A stretch of DNA of 64,000 bases from Ostreiculturibacter nitratireducens (GTDB taxonomy: Bacteria; Pseudomonadota; Alphaproteobacteria; Rhodobacterales; Rhodobacteraceae), in assembly GCF_032670585.1 (NCBI RefSeq), contig NZ_JAVQHL010000001.1:1445307-1509306 (forward strand), written 5' to 3'. A program made the position numbers and the translations under genes. How positions within the stretch are numbered: the stretch's first letter is position 1; every line of letters begins with the position of its first letter. Positions 27,766-35,931 of this stretch are shown here, one piece after another. The notes beneath the pieces are model-generated. The model was not told the DNA's origin and searched no databases. It saw nothing but the letters and a program-made list of their open reading frames with translations.

Positions 27766-28314
27766 GTCGCCCCCTCGTCTGTGTCGTCGCTGGAATAGAA
27801 GCAGATCGTCACGTCTTGCTCTCCTTGGTCCGAACCGGACTGCAGGAACTGTCCTGCCAAGGAAGGACCTCTTCTTGCGAGGCCGCAAGAACACCCAAGC
27901 CGCTGCAACCCTATCAGGGCAGAACCATCCCGCAATGCCAAAGCAGGAAGCCGAAACCGTGCATGATCGCGCAGCATACGATCCCCTCGCGCGACTTGAG
28001 ACGCGGGAAGGGCTTCGATTTTCCATGCCTGACCTCAATGCGGCTCCGCTGCCCGGCTGAAGAAAAGGCGAGCCCTGACACGATCTGCAAGAGGCCGGTG
28101 GAGAACATATTCCCGAATTGGCGGATTCTGCGCTTGCATGCGGTCCGGAAGGTTCCGTATCAACTCAAATCAAGTGACCTGCTTGACCGCCACTGGATGT
28201 TCGGGCTCGAGCCTCCCGGAAGGCAGCTGGGCTACCGGAATGGAGCCGGAGCGATCGGCATCCGTGCGGGGGCAATGGCTCTCTTGTCCGGATCGTCACG
28301 GAAAAGGAGGGACC
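27766..28314. other. Divergent intergenic region upstream of the second Mo-hydroxylase operon
   Basis: About 550 bases with no supportable gene. It contains a perfect 7-bp hairpin, TCTTGCG-AGGC-CGCAAGA, at 27873-27890, and a smaller one, GCAGGA-ACTG-TCCTGC, near 27842-27857. These could be terminator or leader structures. Both flanking genes must be driven from here; no strong promoter hexamers were recognised. Confidence 0.5.
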
Positions 28315-29181
28315 ATGCGATATCATACACCGTCAACTTTTGAGGACGCGGTTGCGATTGCAGCCGGATCTGGGGGCGTGACGCGTTTTCTGGCGGGAGG
28401 CACGGATGTGCTCGTCCAGATGCGTGCGGGGATGGTGACCCCGGACGATCTTATCGACATCAAGCGCATTCCCGGCGTGCGTGACATTTCGCAGACGGCC
28501 GATAGCGGCTGGCGGATCGGCATCGCCGTGTCCGGCGCGGAACTTGGCGAGCATGCGGGCCTCTCCCGCGACTGGCCCGGCGTCGTCGAGGGGATGGAAC
28601 TGGTCGGCTCGACCCAGATCCAGGGCCGCGCGACGCTGACGGGCAACCTGTGCAACGGCTCGCCGGCGGCGGATTCGGTGCCGGGGCTGGTCGCGGCCGG
28701 CGCGAGGGTCGCGATCACGGGGCCGGAGGGCACGCGCGAGGTGGCAATCGAGGAGATCCCGGCAGGCCCGGGCAGGACCACGCTGAAGCACGGCGAGGTT
28801 ATTTCCGCCGTGATACTGCCGGCGCGCGGCAAGAACGGCGGCGACGCATACCTGCGCTTCATTCCGCGCACCGAGATGGACATCGCCGTGGTCGGCTGCG
28901 CGGTCAACCTTCGGGTTGACGGCGACACGATCACCGAGGCGCGAGTGGCGCTGGGCGCGGTCGCGCCGACGGTGATCCTGGCGCCCGAGGCGGCGAAGGC
29001 CATCATCGGCACGAAACTCGACGAGGCGGCGCTCGAGGCGCTGGCGAAGGCGGCGTCCGCAGCCGCGACCCCGATCACCGACAAGCGCGGCACGGCCGAG
29101 TTCCGCACCCACGTGGCGGGGGTTCTGGCCAAGCGGGCGGCGCGCATCGCCTACGCCCGCGCGAAAGGAGCCGAGAAATGA
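28315..29181 (+). CDS. coxM: FAD-binding subunit of a xanthine dehydrogenase-family Mo hydroxylase
   Basis: A 288-residue CoxM-type flavoprotein. The FAD site is formed by FLAGGTDVLVQMRAG near residues 27-41 and by ATLTGNLCNGSPAADSVP (about 108-125), the double-glycine and asparagine motifs of the PCMH fold. It accepts electrons from the CoxS-type protein and passes them to an acceptor. AAGGAGG lies 4 nt before the ATG at 28315. Its stop overlaps the next start. It is named by family; the substrate is unknown. Confidence 0.92.
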   Translation: MRYHTPSTFEDAVAIAAGSGGVTRFLAGGTDVLVQMRAGMVTPDDLIDIKRIPGVRDISQTADSGWRIGIAVSGAELGEHAGLSRDWPGVVEGMELVGSTQIQGRATLTGNLCNGSPAADSVPGLVAAGARVAITGPEGTREVAIEEIPAGPGRTTLKHGEVISAVILPARGKNGGDAYLRFIPRTEMDIAVVGCAVNLRVDGDTITEARVALGAVAPTVILAPEAAKAIIGTKLDEAALEALAKAASAAATPITDKRGTAEFRTHVAGVLAKRAARIAYARAKGAEK

Positions 29182-29657
29182 GCAAGATCCATGTGACAAC
29201 CAGCGTGAACGGCGACCCGGTCGAGTTCCTCGCCGACCCGCGCGAAACGCTGCTCGACTGCCTGCGCGACCACCTCGGCCTGACCGGCTCGAAGGAAGGC
29301 TGCGGAACCGGCGACTGCGGGGCGTGCTCCGTGATGCTCGACGGCCGGCTGGTGAGTTCCTGCCTGGTCCTGGGCGTCGAGGCCGAGGGCAAGCGGATCG
29401 ACACGATCGAAGGCATGGCGAACGGCGGCGAGCTCCACCCGCTTCAGCGCAAGTTCATCGAACTTGCGGCGCTGCAATGCGGGTTCTGCACGCCGGGAAT
29501 CCTCGTGGCATCGAAGGCGCTGCTGGAAAAGAACCCGGACCCGAGCGAGGAAGAAGTGCGCTACTGGCTGGCGGGCAACCTGTGCCGTTGCACCGGCTAT
29601 GACAAGATCGTGCGCGCCGTCCTGGACGCGGCGGCGGAAATGCGGGGGGCGGCGTGA
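29178..29657 (+). CDS. coxS: [2Fe-2S] subunit of the second Mo hydroxylase
   Basis: A 159-residue iron-sulfur subunit. The first cluster uses C42, C47, C50 and C62 (GCGTGDCGAC); the second uses C101, C104, C136 and C138 (CGFCTPG, CRCTGY). It is translationally coupled on both sides: ATGA with coxM, and its stop overlaps the start of the large subunit. It is a paralogue of the protein at 100-570, with the same cysteine pattern but clearly different sequence. Confidence 0.94.
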   Translation: MSKIHVTTSVNGDPVEFLADPRETLLDCLRDHLGLTGSKEGCGTGDCGACSVMLDGRLVSSCLVLGVEAEGKRIDTIEGMANGGELHPLQRKFIELAALQCGFCTPGILVASKALLEKNPDPSEEEVRYWLAGNLCRCTGYDKIVRAVLDAAAEMRGAA

Positions 29658-31927
29658 TGGCGAAAGACGAGATCAGGACCGAATACAAACTGGTCGGCAC
29701 CCGGCCCAACCGGCCCGACGGGCTCGACAAGGTTACGGGGCGGGCCCGCTACGGCGCGGACTTCTCGCTGCCGGGGATGCTCTTCGGCGCGGTGGTGCGT
29801 TCGCCGCATGCGCACGCGCGCATCAAGCGGATAGACGCATCGAAGGCGCTGGCGCTTGACGGTGTGAAGGCGGTGGTCACGCGTGCCGACTTCCCGACCG
29901 GCTTGACCGGCGAGGACTGGAACCTGCAGGAAAACACCATGGCCGGCGACGTGGCGCTCTACGACGGTCACGCGGTCGCGGCGGTCGCGGCCACCTCGGC
30001 GCTGCTGGCGCAGGACGCGGCGCGTCTGATCGAGGTCGAATACGAGATCCTGCCGCACGTCACGGACGTGGACGAGGCAATCAAGCCCGGCGCTCCGGCG
30101 ATCCGGCCAGGCTCGGCCGACCACTCGGTGCCCCCGCACGAGGGCGAAACGCCCGACATGTGCCGGCACAACGTGGTGCGCAACATCGAGTTCGGCCATG
30201 GCGACATCAAGGACGGCTTCGCCAAGGCCGACCTCGTGATGGAGCGGACCTACAAGACAGAGGCCACCCACCAGGGCTACATCGAGCCGCATGCCTGCGT
30301 CGGCCAGATGGGCGAGGACGGCAAGGGCGAGATGTGGGTCTGCACGCAAGGCCACTGGTTCATCCGCCGGATGTGCGCGGCCGTTCTGGGCATAGAGGCC
30401 GCGCAGCTGCGCGTGACCCCGTCCGAGATCGGCGGTGGCTTCGGCGGCAAGACGACGATCTTCATGGAGCCGCTGGCGCTGGCGCTCAGCCGCAAGGCGG
30501 GCGGCCGTCCGGTCAAGATCGTTATGAGCCGCGCCGAGGTGCTGCGGGCCACGGGGCCGACCGCGTCCTCCTCGATGGACGTCAAGATCGGGATGACGAA
30601 GGACGGCACGCTGACCGCCGCCCGGGCCGAGTTCCGGATGCAGGGCGGGGCTTTCCCCGGGGCGCCGGTCGACATGGCGCTCTACTGCGCCTTCGCCCCC
30701 TACAAGATCCCGGCGATCGAGCACATCGGTTACGACGTTCTGGCCAACCGCCCGAAATGCGCGGCCTACCGCGCGCCAGGGGCGCCGATGGGGGCCTTTG
30801 CGGTGGAAAGCCTGATCGACGAGATGTGCGGCGAGCTTGGCCTCGACCCGATCGAGGTGCGCCTGAAGAACGCCGTGAAGGAAGGCGACAAGTCGAGCTA
30901 CGGCCCGACTTTCGGCAAGATCGGCCTGGTCGAGACGCTGGAGGCGGCCCGCGCGCATCCGAACTACAGCGTGCCGCTGGGGCCCAACCAGGGACGGGGC
31001 GTCGCCTCGGGCTTCTGGTTCAACCATGGCGGCGAAACATCGGTGTCGCTGGCGATATCCGAGGACGGCACCGTTCAGGTTTCCGTCGGCACCCCCGACA
31101 TAGGTGGCAGCCGCGCCTCGATCGCGTTGATGACGGCCGAGACCCTCGGCATCCCCTACGAGGACGTGCGGGTGAACGTGGTCGAAACCGGCGCCCTCGG
31201 CGTCAACGAACCGACCCACGGCAGCCGGGCAACCTTCGCCAGCGGCAAGGCCGCCGTCGAGGCGGCGCGCCAAGCCGCGCGCGAGATGTGCCGGCGCGCG
31301 GCCAAGGAATGGGGAATCGATGAAGAAGCCGTTGTCTGGGAAGACGGCGCGGCCAGGCCTGCGGGGCCCAATGCCGGCAAGTTCCCCCCGATGACCATAG
31401 CCGAGATCGCGTCAAGGATGGGCAGCACCGGCGGCCCGATCTCGGGCCACCACGAGTCCGTTCCGGGAGGCGTCGGCGCCAGCTTCGGGACCCACGTCGT
31501 GGATGTCGAGGTCGACCCCGAGACCGGGCGCACGACCATTCTGCGCTATCTCGTGGTGCAGGACGCCGGCCGGGCAATCCACCCCTCCTATGTCGAGGGC
31601 CAGTACCAGGGCGGGGCTGCGCAGGGCATCGGCTGGGCACTGAACGAGGAGTATGTCTATGGCGACGACGGGCGGCTGCAGAATCCGGTGTTCCTCGACT
31701 ACCGAGTGCCGGTGGCATCGGACCTGCCGATGATCGACACTGTGATCGTCGAGGTGCCCAACCCGGGCCACCCCTACGGCGTGCGCGGTGTCGGCGAAAC
31801 GGGGATCACCCCGCCCTTGCCGGCCATCGCCAACGCCATCGCCGTGGCGACCGGCGCCCGCCTGCGCCACCTGCCGATGAACCCGCCGAGGGTCTTGGCG
31901 GCAATCCAGGCCAAGGACCGTGGTTGA
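29657..31927 (+). CDS. Molybdopterin-binding large subunit, xanthine dehydrogenase family (not CO type)
   Basis: A large catalytic subunit of about 756 residues. Molybdopterin cytosine dinucleotide-binding features include EIGGGFGGKT and the C-terminal GVGETG loop with the presumed catalytic glutamate. Where true CO dehydrogenases carry AYRCSFR, this protein reads AAYRAPGAPMG. CO oxidation is therefore unlikely, and a heterocycle or aldehyde hydroxylase is more plausible. ATG 29657 is used; GTG 29654 is equally close to the GGGGGG site. It overlaps the coxS stop and the following MoaD-like gene, so all four genes form one coupled unit. Confidence 0.92.
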   Translation: MAKDEIRTEYKLVGTRPNRPDGLDKVTGRARYGADFSLPGMLFGAVVRSPHAHARIKRIDASKALALDGVKAVVTRADFPTGLTGEDWNLQENTMAGDVALYDGHAVAAVAATSALLAQDAARLIEVEYEILPHVTDVDEAIKPGAPAIRPGSADHSVPPHEGETPDMCRHNVVRNIEFGHGDIKDGFAKADLVMERTYKTEATHQGYIEPHACVGQMGEDGKGEMWVCTQGHWFIRRMCAAVLGIEAAQLRVTPSEIGGGFGGKTTIFMEPLALALSRKAGGRPVKIVMSRAEVLRATGPTASSSMDVKIGMTKDGTLTAARAEFRMQGGAFPGAPVDMALYCAFAPYKIPAIEHIGYDVLANRPKCAAYRAPGAPMGAFAVESLIDEMCGELGLDPIEVRLKNAVKEGDKSSYGPTFGKIGLVETLEAARAHPNYSVPLGPNQGRGVASGFWFNHGGETSVSLAISEDGTVQVSVGTPDIGGSRASIALMTAETLGIPYEDVRVNVVETGALGVNEPTHGSRATFASGKAAVEAARQAAREMCRRAAKEWGIDEEAVVWEDGAARPAGPNAGKFPPMTIAEIASRMGSTGGPISGHHESVPGGVGASFGTHVVDVEVDPETGRTTILRYLVVQDAGRAIHPSYVEGQYQGGAAQGIGWALNEEYVYGDDGRLQNPVFLDYRVPVASDLPMIDTVIVEVPNPGHPYGVRGVGETGITPPLPAIANAIAVATGARLRHLPMNPPRVLAAIQAKDRG

Positions 31928-32162
31928 GGTAAACCTCTGGTCCGGCCTGCGCCGGTTCACGGACGGAGAGATCGTGGTCTCGGTCGAGGCCACGACAGTC
32001 GGGGAATTGCTGGATGCGCTGGTCAAGGCGCATCCAGGCCTCGCTCCAGTGATCGAAGCCGGCGTCTCCGTCGCCGTTGACGGCGAAATCATCACGGGCC
32101 GCCAGCACCCGGTGCCCGCAGGCGCCGAGGTCTACCTCATGCAACGCCTGAAGGGCGGCTGA
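31920..32162 (+). CDS. MoaD/ThiS-like sulfur-carrier protein
   Basis: An 80-residue beta-grasp protein ending in Gly-Gly (MQRLKGG), the mark of MoaD/ThiS sulfur carriers, whose C-terminus is adenylated and thiocarboxylated. AGAEVYLMQRL is the final strand. It starts at GTG 31920, inside the end of the large-subunit gene (8-nt overlap), so it is tightly coupled to the Mo enzyme. It may supply sulfur for molybdopterin or for a sulfido ligand of this enzyme. No MoeB- or MoaE-like partner is present nearby. Confidence 0.8.
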   Translation: MVEVNLWSGLRRFTDGEIVVSVEATTVGELLDALVKAHPGLAPVIEAGVSVAVDGEIITGRQHPVPAGAEVYLMQRLKGG

Positions 32163-32325
32163 GGCAAGGGACCCGCGCCCAAGAAGCGCCCTGCCACGCT
32201 TCAAGGCGAGTTTGCCTGACACGCCCACCAAAACACCGGCGGGCGAATGGATTCTCCGTCTCGACAATCCGTTGGCCTCCCCCGGACGCGAAGCGAAAGC
32301 CTGAGCGCACGGGGGCGAACCTGCT

Positions 32326-32341
32326 GCGAACCGCCGTTCGC
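32326..32341. terminator. Small hairpin between convergent genes
   Basis: GCGAAC (32326-32331) and GTTCGC (32336-32341) pair around CGCC. It sits just beyond the stop of the deacetylase gene in the 186-nt gap where two operons converge. Without a U-run it is only a candidate terminator. Confidence 0.35.
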
Positions 32342-32348
32342 TCAGAGG

Positions 32349-33209
32349 TCAACCGACGGGAGCGATGGTTTCGCGGCGGAGGCTGTCACGGATCGAATTT
32401 GCATGCGCCGCGATCGCTTCCATCGGGGCGAACCAGACCTCACCCGTCTCCAGCGCGCGCTCGATGAGCCGTTCCATCTCCCGCCAGCGGGCGAGCCGGC
32501 CGGTGAGGAATGGGTGCAGCACCGGCATCCAGAATCCACCCGCCTCATGCATCGCGTCGAATTCTTCGGCGAAGGCACGCACGCCGTCCGAGGGCGCCCG
32601 GATTGGCATCAGGTAGTCGATCTCGGCGAAGTGGGCGAAAGGCGGCCAGTCGTCGGTGCCCCAGTGCGGCGGAATCTCGATCAAGTCGCCCTTCGGCGTC
32701 TCCACGAGGTATGGCAGGTCGTCGGCCATCATCGAGCTGTCGTAGAGGAAGCCGTGGTCGACAAGCCGGTCGACCATCGCCGGGGTCAGCGAATAGACTG
32801 GGGCTCGGTAACCACGCGGCTTGCGCCCGGTCATCGAAACATGCACTTCCATCGCGCGCTCGAACAGCTCGGCCTCGACCGCGTCGGAATGCCCCATCGG
32901 GTCTTCGTGCATCCAGGAATGGTGGCCGATTTCATGGCCGTCCCTCAGGATCGCCTCCACCGTGGCGGGGTATTCCCGCATCACCCAAGCAGGAATGAAG
33001 AAGGTCTGGGTAAGGCCCAGGCGTCGGTAGCTCTCGAGGATGCGCGGCACCGCCACCGTCGGGCCGTATCGGCCCATCGAGACTGCCTGCAACCGGAGGT
33101 CGGCATCGTCCGGCCGGGCGGCGCGGATCAGTGAGTCGGCGTCAATGTCGAAAGTGACACAGGCGGCGCTGCGCTTGCCTTCGGGCCAGTCGATTGGGTG
33201 CAGAAACAT
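32349..33209 (-). CDS. Polysaccharide deacetylase-family hydrolase (PuuE-like)
   Basis: A 286-residue NodB-homology enzyme. The metal-binding motif 1 is FDIDAD near the N-terminus; motif 2 is GHEIGHHSWMH (the H-x3-H pair). RGYRAP and the late histidine region (VLHPFLTG) complete the set. Members with this sequence style (PuuE, cyclic imidases) hydrolyse amide bonds in small rings rather than polysaccharides. There is no signal peptide, so it is cytoplasmic. It lies 30 nt after the TetR gene on the same strand. Location between a Mo hydroxylase and a ureohydrolase operon suggests ring opening of a nitrogen heterocycle (inferred). Confidence 0.85.
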   Translation of the reverse strand: MFLHPIDWPEGKRSAACVTFDIDADSLIRAARPDDADLRLQAVSMGRYGPTVAVPRILESYRRLGLTQTFFIPAWVMREYPATVEAILRDGHEIGHHSWMHEDPMGHSDAVEAELFERAMEVHVSMTGRKPRGYRAPVYSLTPAMVDRLVDHGFLYDSSMMADDLPYLVETPKGDLIEIPPHWGTDDWPPFAHFAEIDYLMPIRAPSDGVRAFAEEFDAMHEAGGFWMPVLHPFLTGRLARWREMERLIERALETGEVWFAPMEAIAAHANSIRDSLRRETIAPVG

Positions 33210-33239
33210 TGGGGCGGGCTCCCGGATCTAGGGGCGCGT

Positions 33240-33869
33240 TCATGGGGCATTGCCCTGGTCCGCGCATACGGAAAACAGCGCGACGAGATCGTTGCGCAGA
33301 CGCGTCTCGATCTCGTCCTGTGTCATGTCGTCGGAGGAGATGAACTCTATGAATCGGGCGTTCTGGAGCTGGAACAGCGCGCGGCCGAGATGCAGCGGGC
33401 TTACCTCCTTGGCGAGGCGCCCCGCGGCCTGCATCGCTTCGAGCCGCCGCACCAGGACGAGGGCAAGCTGTTCGTCGAGCTTGGAATAGGCCTTGCTGAG
33501 TTGGGTGCCCGCTTCCGTCGTGACAGCCGCGATCACCTGGCGCCAGATATCCTTTTCAAGATTGGTGATCGCGTGCTCCATGATCTGGCGTGCGAATGAG
33601 AGCGTGAGCGCGACCAGCCCGCCATCTTCGCGCGACAGCGACGCGTCGAGCCGCTCTATCAGCCGCTTGTCGCTTTCGATAACGAGGGCGAGCAGCACAC
33701 CGGCCTTGGTTCCGTAGTAATTGTGCACGGTCACGCCGGACACGCCGGCGGCGACGGCGATGTTTTCGATCGTCGTCTTGTCGTAACCCTTCCTTTTGAA
33801 AAGGTCTTTGGCAGAAGACACGATCCGGTTGCGCCGGTCTTCCTTCTGTCGTGCACGCAGGCTGCTCAC
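33240..33869 (-). CDS. TetR-family transcriptional regulator
   Basis: A 209-residue regulator. The N-terminal TetR helix-turn-helix reads RIVSSAKDLFKRKGYDKTT then IAVAAGVSGVTVHNYYGTK (about residues 15-53); the C-terminal half is a ligand-binding helical domain. Two adjacent GTG codons (33870-33872 and 33867-33869) follow AAGGAGG; the second has the better 5-nt spacing. It is divergent from the importer operon, with a TCTGTACAGA palindrome between them, and is co-transcribed with the deacetylase. It probably represses the transporter/SDR/ureohydrolase operon. Confidence 0.9.
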   Translation of the reverse strand: MSSLRARQKEDRRNRIVSSAKDLFKRKGYDKTTIENIAVAAGVSGVTVHNYYGTKAGVLLALVIESDKRLIERLDASLSREDGGLVALTLSFARQIMEHAITNLEKDIWRQVIAAVTTEAGTQLSKAYSKLDEQLALVLVRRLEAMQAAGRLAKEVSPLHLGRALFQLQNARFIEFISSDDMTQDEIETRLRNDLVALFSVCADQGNAP

Positions 33870-33953
33870 CACTTCCTCCTTGGGTTGACCGTGACATTCG
33901 GCCAGCGGGCTATTTTGGTCAAGAACAAATTTTTATTGCATAAACCTTTTTAG

Positions 33954-33963
33954 TCTGTACAGA
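33954..33963. promoter_or_regulatory. Candidate TetR operator
   Basis: A perfect 10-bp palindrome, TCTGTACAGA, lies in the 137-nt divergent gap between the TetR gene and the importer operon. The region just before it (33921-33952) is unusually AT-rich for this genome and suits a promoter. Recognition by the neighbouring TetR protein is inferred. Confidence 0.5.
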
Positions 33964-34006
33964 ATTTGGCATGGACAAGATTTCACGCCAGCAGCGGAGA
34001 AAAACC

Positions 34007-35065
34007 ATGCGCCAAGTTCTCAACATCGCCGCCGCCGCGGCGCTTCTGGCGGGAGGCGGCGTCGGCGCCGCGGCCGCCGATACCGTTAACATAGGCATCT
34101 GCGTCTCCTGGCCGGGCTACGCGATGCTCAAGGTCGCCGACGACAACGGGCTCGTCGCCGACCACGACCTCAACTTCACGATCTTCGAGGACCCGCTCGG
34201 CGGGCATGCCGCGCTCGCGGCCGGGCAGATCGACGTCTACGGCTGCACCGCCGACTACACCCCGCTCGTGGTCGACCGCGGCACCGACGTGGTGAACGTG
34301 GCTTTCATGAACCCGTCCTACGGCGTCGACCACGTGATCCTCGCCCCCGACATGGCGATCACCGAGCTGCCCGGAAAGAAAGTGGCCGCGCCGCAGGCCT
34401 ACATTGGCCAGCTCCTGATGGGTCTCTGGCTGGATTCGGAGGGCATCGCCCCGGACCAGGTGGAATGGGTGAACCTGAACGCCGACGAGGCGGTCGGGCC
34501 GATGATGTCGGACGACCTCGCCGCGGCTTACATGTATGAGCCGTGGATTTCCAAGGTGCTTGAAGCCAAGCCGGGCGCGAAGAGCGTGGTGGACACCTCG
34601 GATCCGGACATGCTGAAGACCGGCATCTTCATGGACGCGCTCTACATGAACAAGAACTTCATCGCAGAACACCGTGACACTGCGGTCGCGGTGCTCAAGG
34701 CGCGCTGGGAGGGCCTCGGCTACTGGAATGCCCATACCGAGGAGGTGAACCAGCAGATGGCCGACTTCCTTCAATGGCCGGTCGAGGATATCGGCTACGT
34801 CATCGGCAACGACGGCAAGAGCCTGCTTGGCGGCATCTACATGATGGACTTCGACGAAAGCGCCCGCATTTGCGGCGTGCTCGATGGCGATGGTCCGTTC
34901 GGGATGGCCAATGGCTCGATCGTCGACACCGTCGCGCTCACCAACGACTGGTGGATCAAGCTCGGCCTGATGACCAACAAGATCGACGCCGCCGCGGGCA
35001 TCGACTGCAGCCTCATGGCCGATCTCGTGGCTGCCGGCTACCGCCAGGAACTGACGGCACACTGA
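34007..35065 (+). CDS. ABC transporter substrate-binding protein (SsuA/TauA/NMT1 type)
   Basis: A 352-residue periplasmic protein. A signal peptide covers about residues 1-25, with hydrophobic core NIAAAAALLAGGGVGAAA and cleavage near AAA-D. The mature start VNIGICVSWPGYAMLKVADD matches NMT1/THI5-like and taurine/nitrate-type binders. ATG 34007 is chosen over one 12 codons upstream because CGGAGA sits 6 nt before it. It is the first gene of an operon with a permease, ATPase, two SDRs and a ureohydrolase. Known ligands of this superfamily include sulfonates, pyrimidines and guanidino compounds; the ligand here is unknown. Confidence 0.9.
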   Translation: MRQVLNIAAAAALLAGGGVGAAAADTVNIGICVSWPGYAMLKVADDNGLVADHDLNFTIFEDPLGGHAALAAGQIDVYGCTADYTPLVVDRGTDVVNVAFMNPSYGVDHVILAPDMAITELPGKKVAAPQAYIGQLLMGLWLDSEGIAPDQVEWVNLNADEAVGPMMSDDLAAAYMYEPWISKVLEAKPGAKSVVDTSDPDMLKTGIFMDALYMNKNFIAEHRDTAVAVLKARWEGLGYWNAHTEEVNQQMADFLQWPVEDIGYVIGNDGKSLLGGIYMMDFDESARICGVLDGDGPFGMANGSIVDTVALTNDWWIKLGLMTNKIDAAAGIDCSLMADLVAAGYRQELTAH

Positions 35066-35074
35066 CGCATCGCG

Positions 35075-35098
35075 GGGAGCGCCGCACTTGGCGCTCCC
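35075..35098 (+). terminator. Hairpin after the binding-protein gene
   Basis: GGGAGCGCC (35075-35083) pairs perfectly with GGCGCTCCC (35090-35098) around a 6-nt loop. It lies 9 nt after the binding-protein stop and before the permease. As with the smoE-smoF hairpin, it probably protects the upstream mRNA or attenuates the downstream genes; no U-run follows. Confidence 0.6.
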
Positions 35099-35116
35099 TG
35101 CTCCACCAATCGGAGC

Positions 35117-35929
35117 ATGGCCGTGACGGAGCGTTCGCGATCCAAACCTTTCCTCCGGCTGCGCAAGCCGGTCGGCCGACGCCAGAGCATTTCCTCTGCG
35201 ATAGCCATCTGGGTTCTGTTCTTCGGTGTCTGGGTCTTCGCTTCGGCTTCCGGCATGGTCAACGAGTTGCTGGTACCCGCGCCGCAGCAGGTCTTCGCCA
35301 CGACCATCGACCTGTTCTTCGGTCGCGGCTTCGCGTCCGACGTGTTGATATCGATCGGCCGCGTTCTCGCCGCCTTCGCGATGGCGGTCGCCGTCGCCGT
35401 GCCGCTCGGCGTGATGATGGGCAGTTTCCCTGCCATCGAGGCGTTCATAGCCCCCTTCGTTTCGGCCTGGCGCTACCTGCCGGCGCCGTCGTTCATCCCG
35501 ATCCTGCTGATGTGGTTCGGCACCGGCGAGGCGCCCAAGTTGGCGCTCCTGTTCATAGGGGTGATCTTCTTCCTCATCACCCTGATCATGGATCACACTA
35601 AGAACGTGCGCGAAGAGCTGGTGGAGACGGCGCTCACGCTCGGCGCGCGCCGCGGGACGGTGGTGAGGCGCGTCATCTTCCCGGCCGTCTTGCCCGATAT
35701 CGTGGTGGCGATGCGCCAGATGCTGGCTATGGCCTGGACCTACCTGGTCATCGCCGAGATTGTCGCTTCGACCACCGGCATCGGTGCGATGATGATGCGC
35801 GCCCGCCGGTTTCTGAAAACCGACGAGATCCTTTCCGGCATCATCGTGATCGGCGTGCTCGGCCTCGCCTTCGATCTCTTGTTCGCCGCCCTGCACCGCT
35901 GGGCCTTCCCCTACCTGCGAAAGGCCTGA
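35117..35929 (+). CDS. ABC transporter permease (SsuC/TauC family)
   Basis: A 270-residue inner-membrane permease with about six hydrophobic segments, the first near residues 27-46, and the EAA-type loop ELVETALTLGARRGTVVRRV. It belongs with the preceding binding protein and the following ATPase (2-nt gap). ATG 35117 lies only 1 nt after GGAG; an in-frame GTG at 35123 has a better 7-nt spacing and may be the real start, which would shorten the protein by two residues. Confidence 0.92.
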   Translation: MAVTERSRSKPFLRLRKPVGRRQSISSAIAIWVLFFGVWVFASASGMVNELLVPAPQQVFATTIDLFFGRGFASDVLISIGRVLAAFAMAVAVAVPLGVMMGSFPAIEAFIAPFVSAWRYLPAPSFIPILLMWFGTGEAPKLALLFIGVIFFLITLIMDHTKNVREELVETALTLGARRGTVVRRVIFPAVLPDIVVAMRQMLAMAWTYLVIAEIVASTTGIGAMMMRARRFLKTDEILSGIIVIGVLGLAFDLLFAALHRWAFPYLRKA

Positions 35930-35931
35930 AC

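Noticed and set aside
29597..31273. Long minus-strand frame opposite the Mo-hydroxylase large subunit
   Set aside because: Antisense shadow; the plus-strand protein is unambiguous.
28315..31927. Annotating the second cox-like operon as carbon monoxide dehydrogenase
   Set aside because: The diagnostic CSFR loop is absent (AYRAPGAP instead), so CO oxidation is not supported.
33983..35896. Long minus-strand frame (637 codons) opposite the ABC importer genes
   Set aside because: It spans two real genes and their gap, is extremely His/Asp/Arg-rich, and has no recognisable domain.
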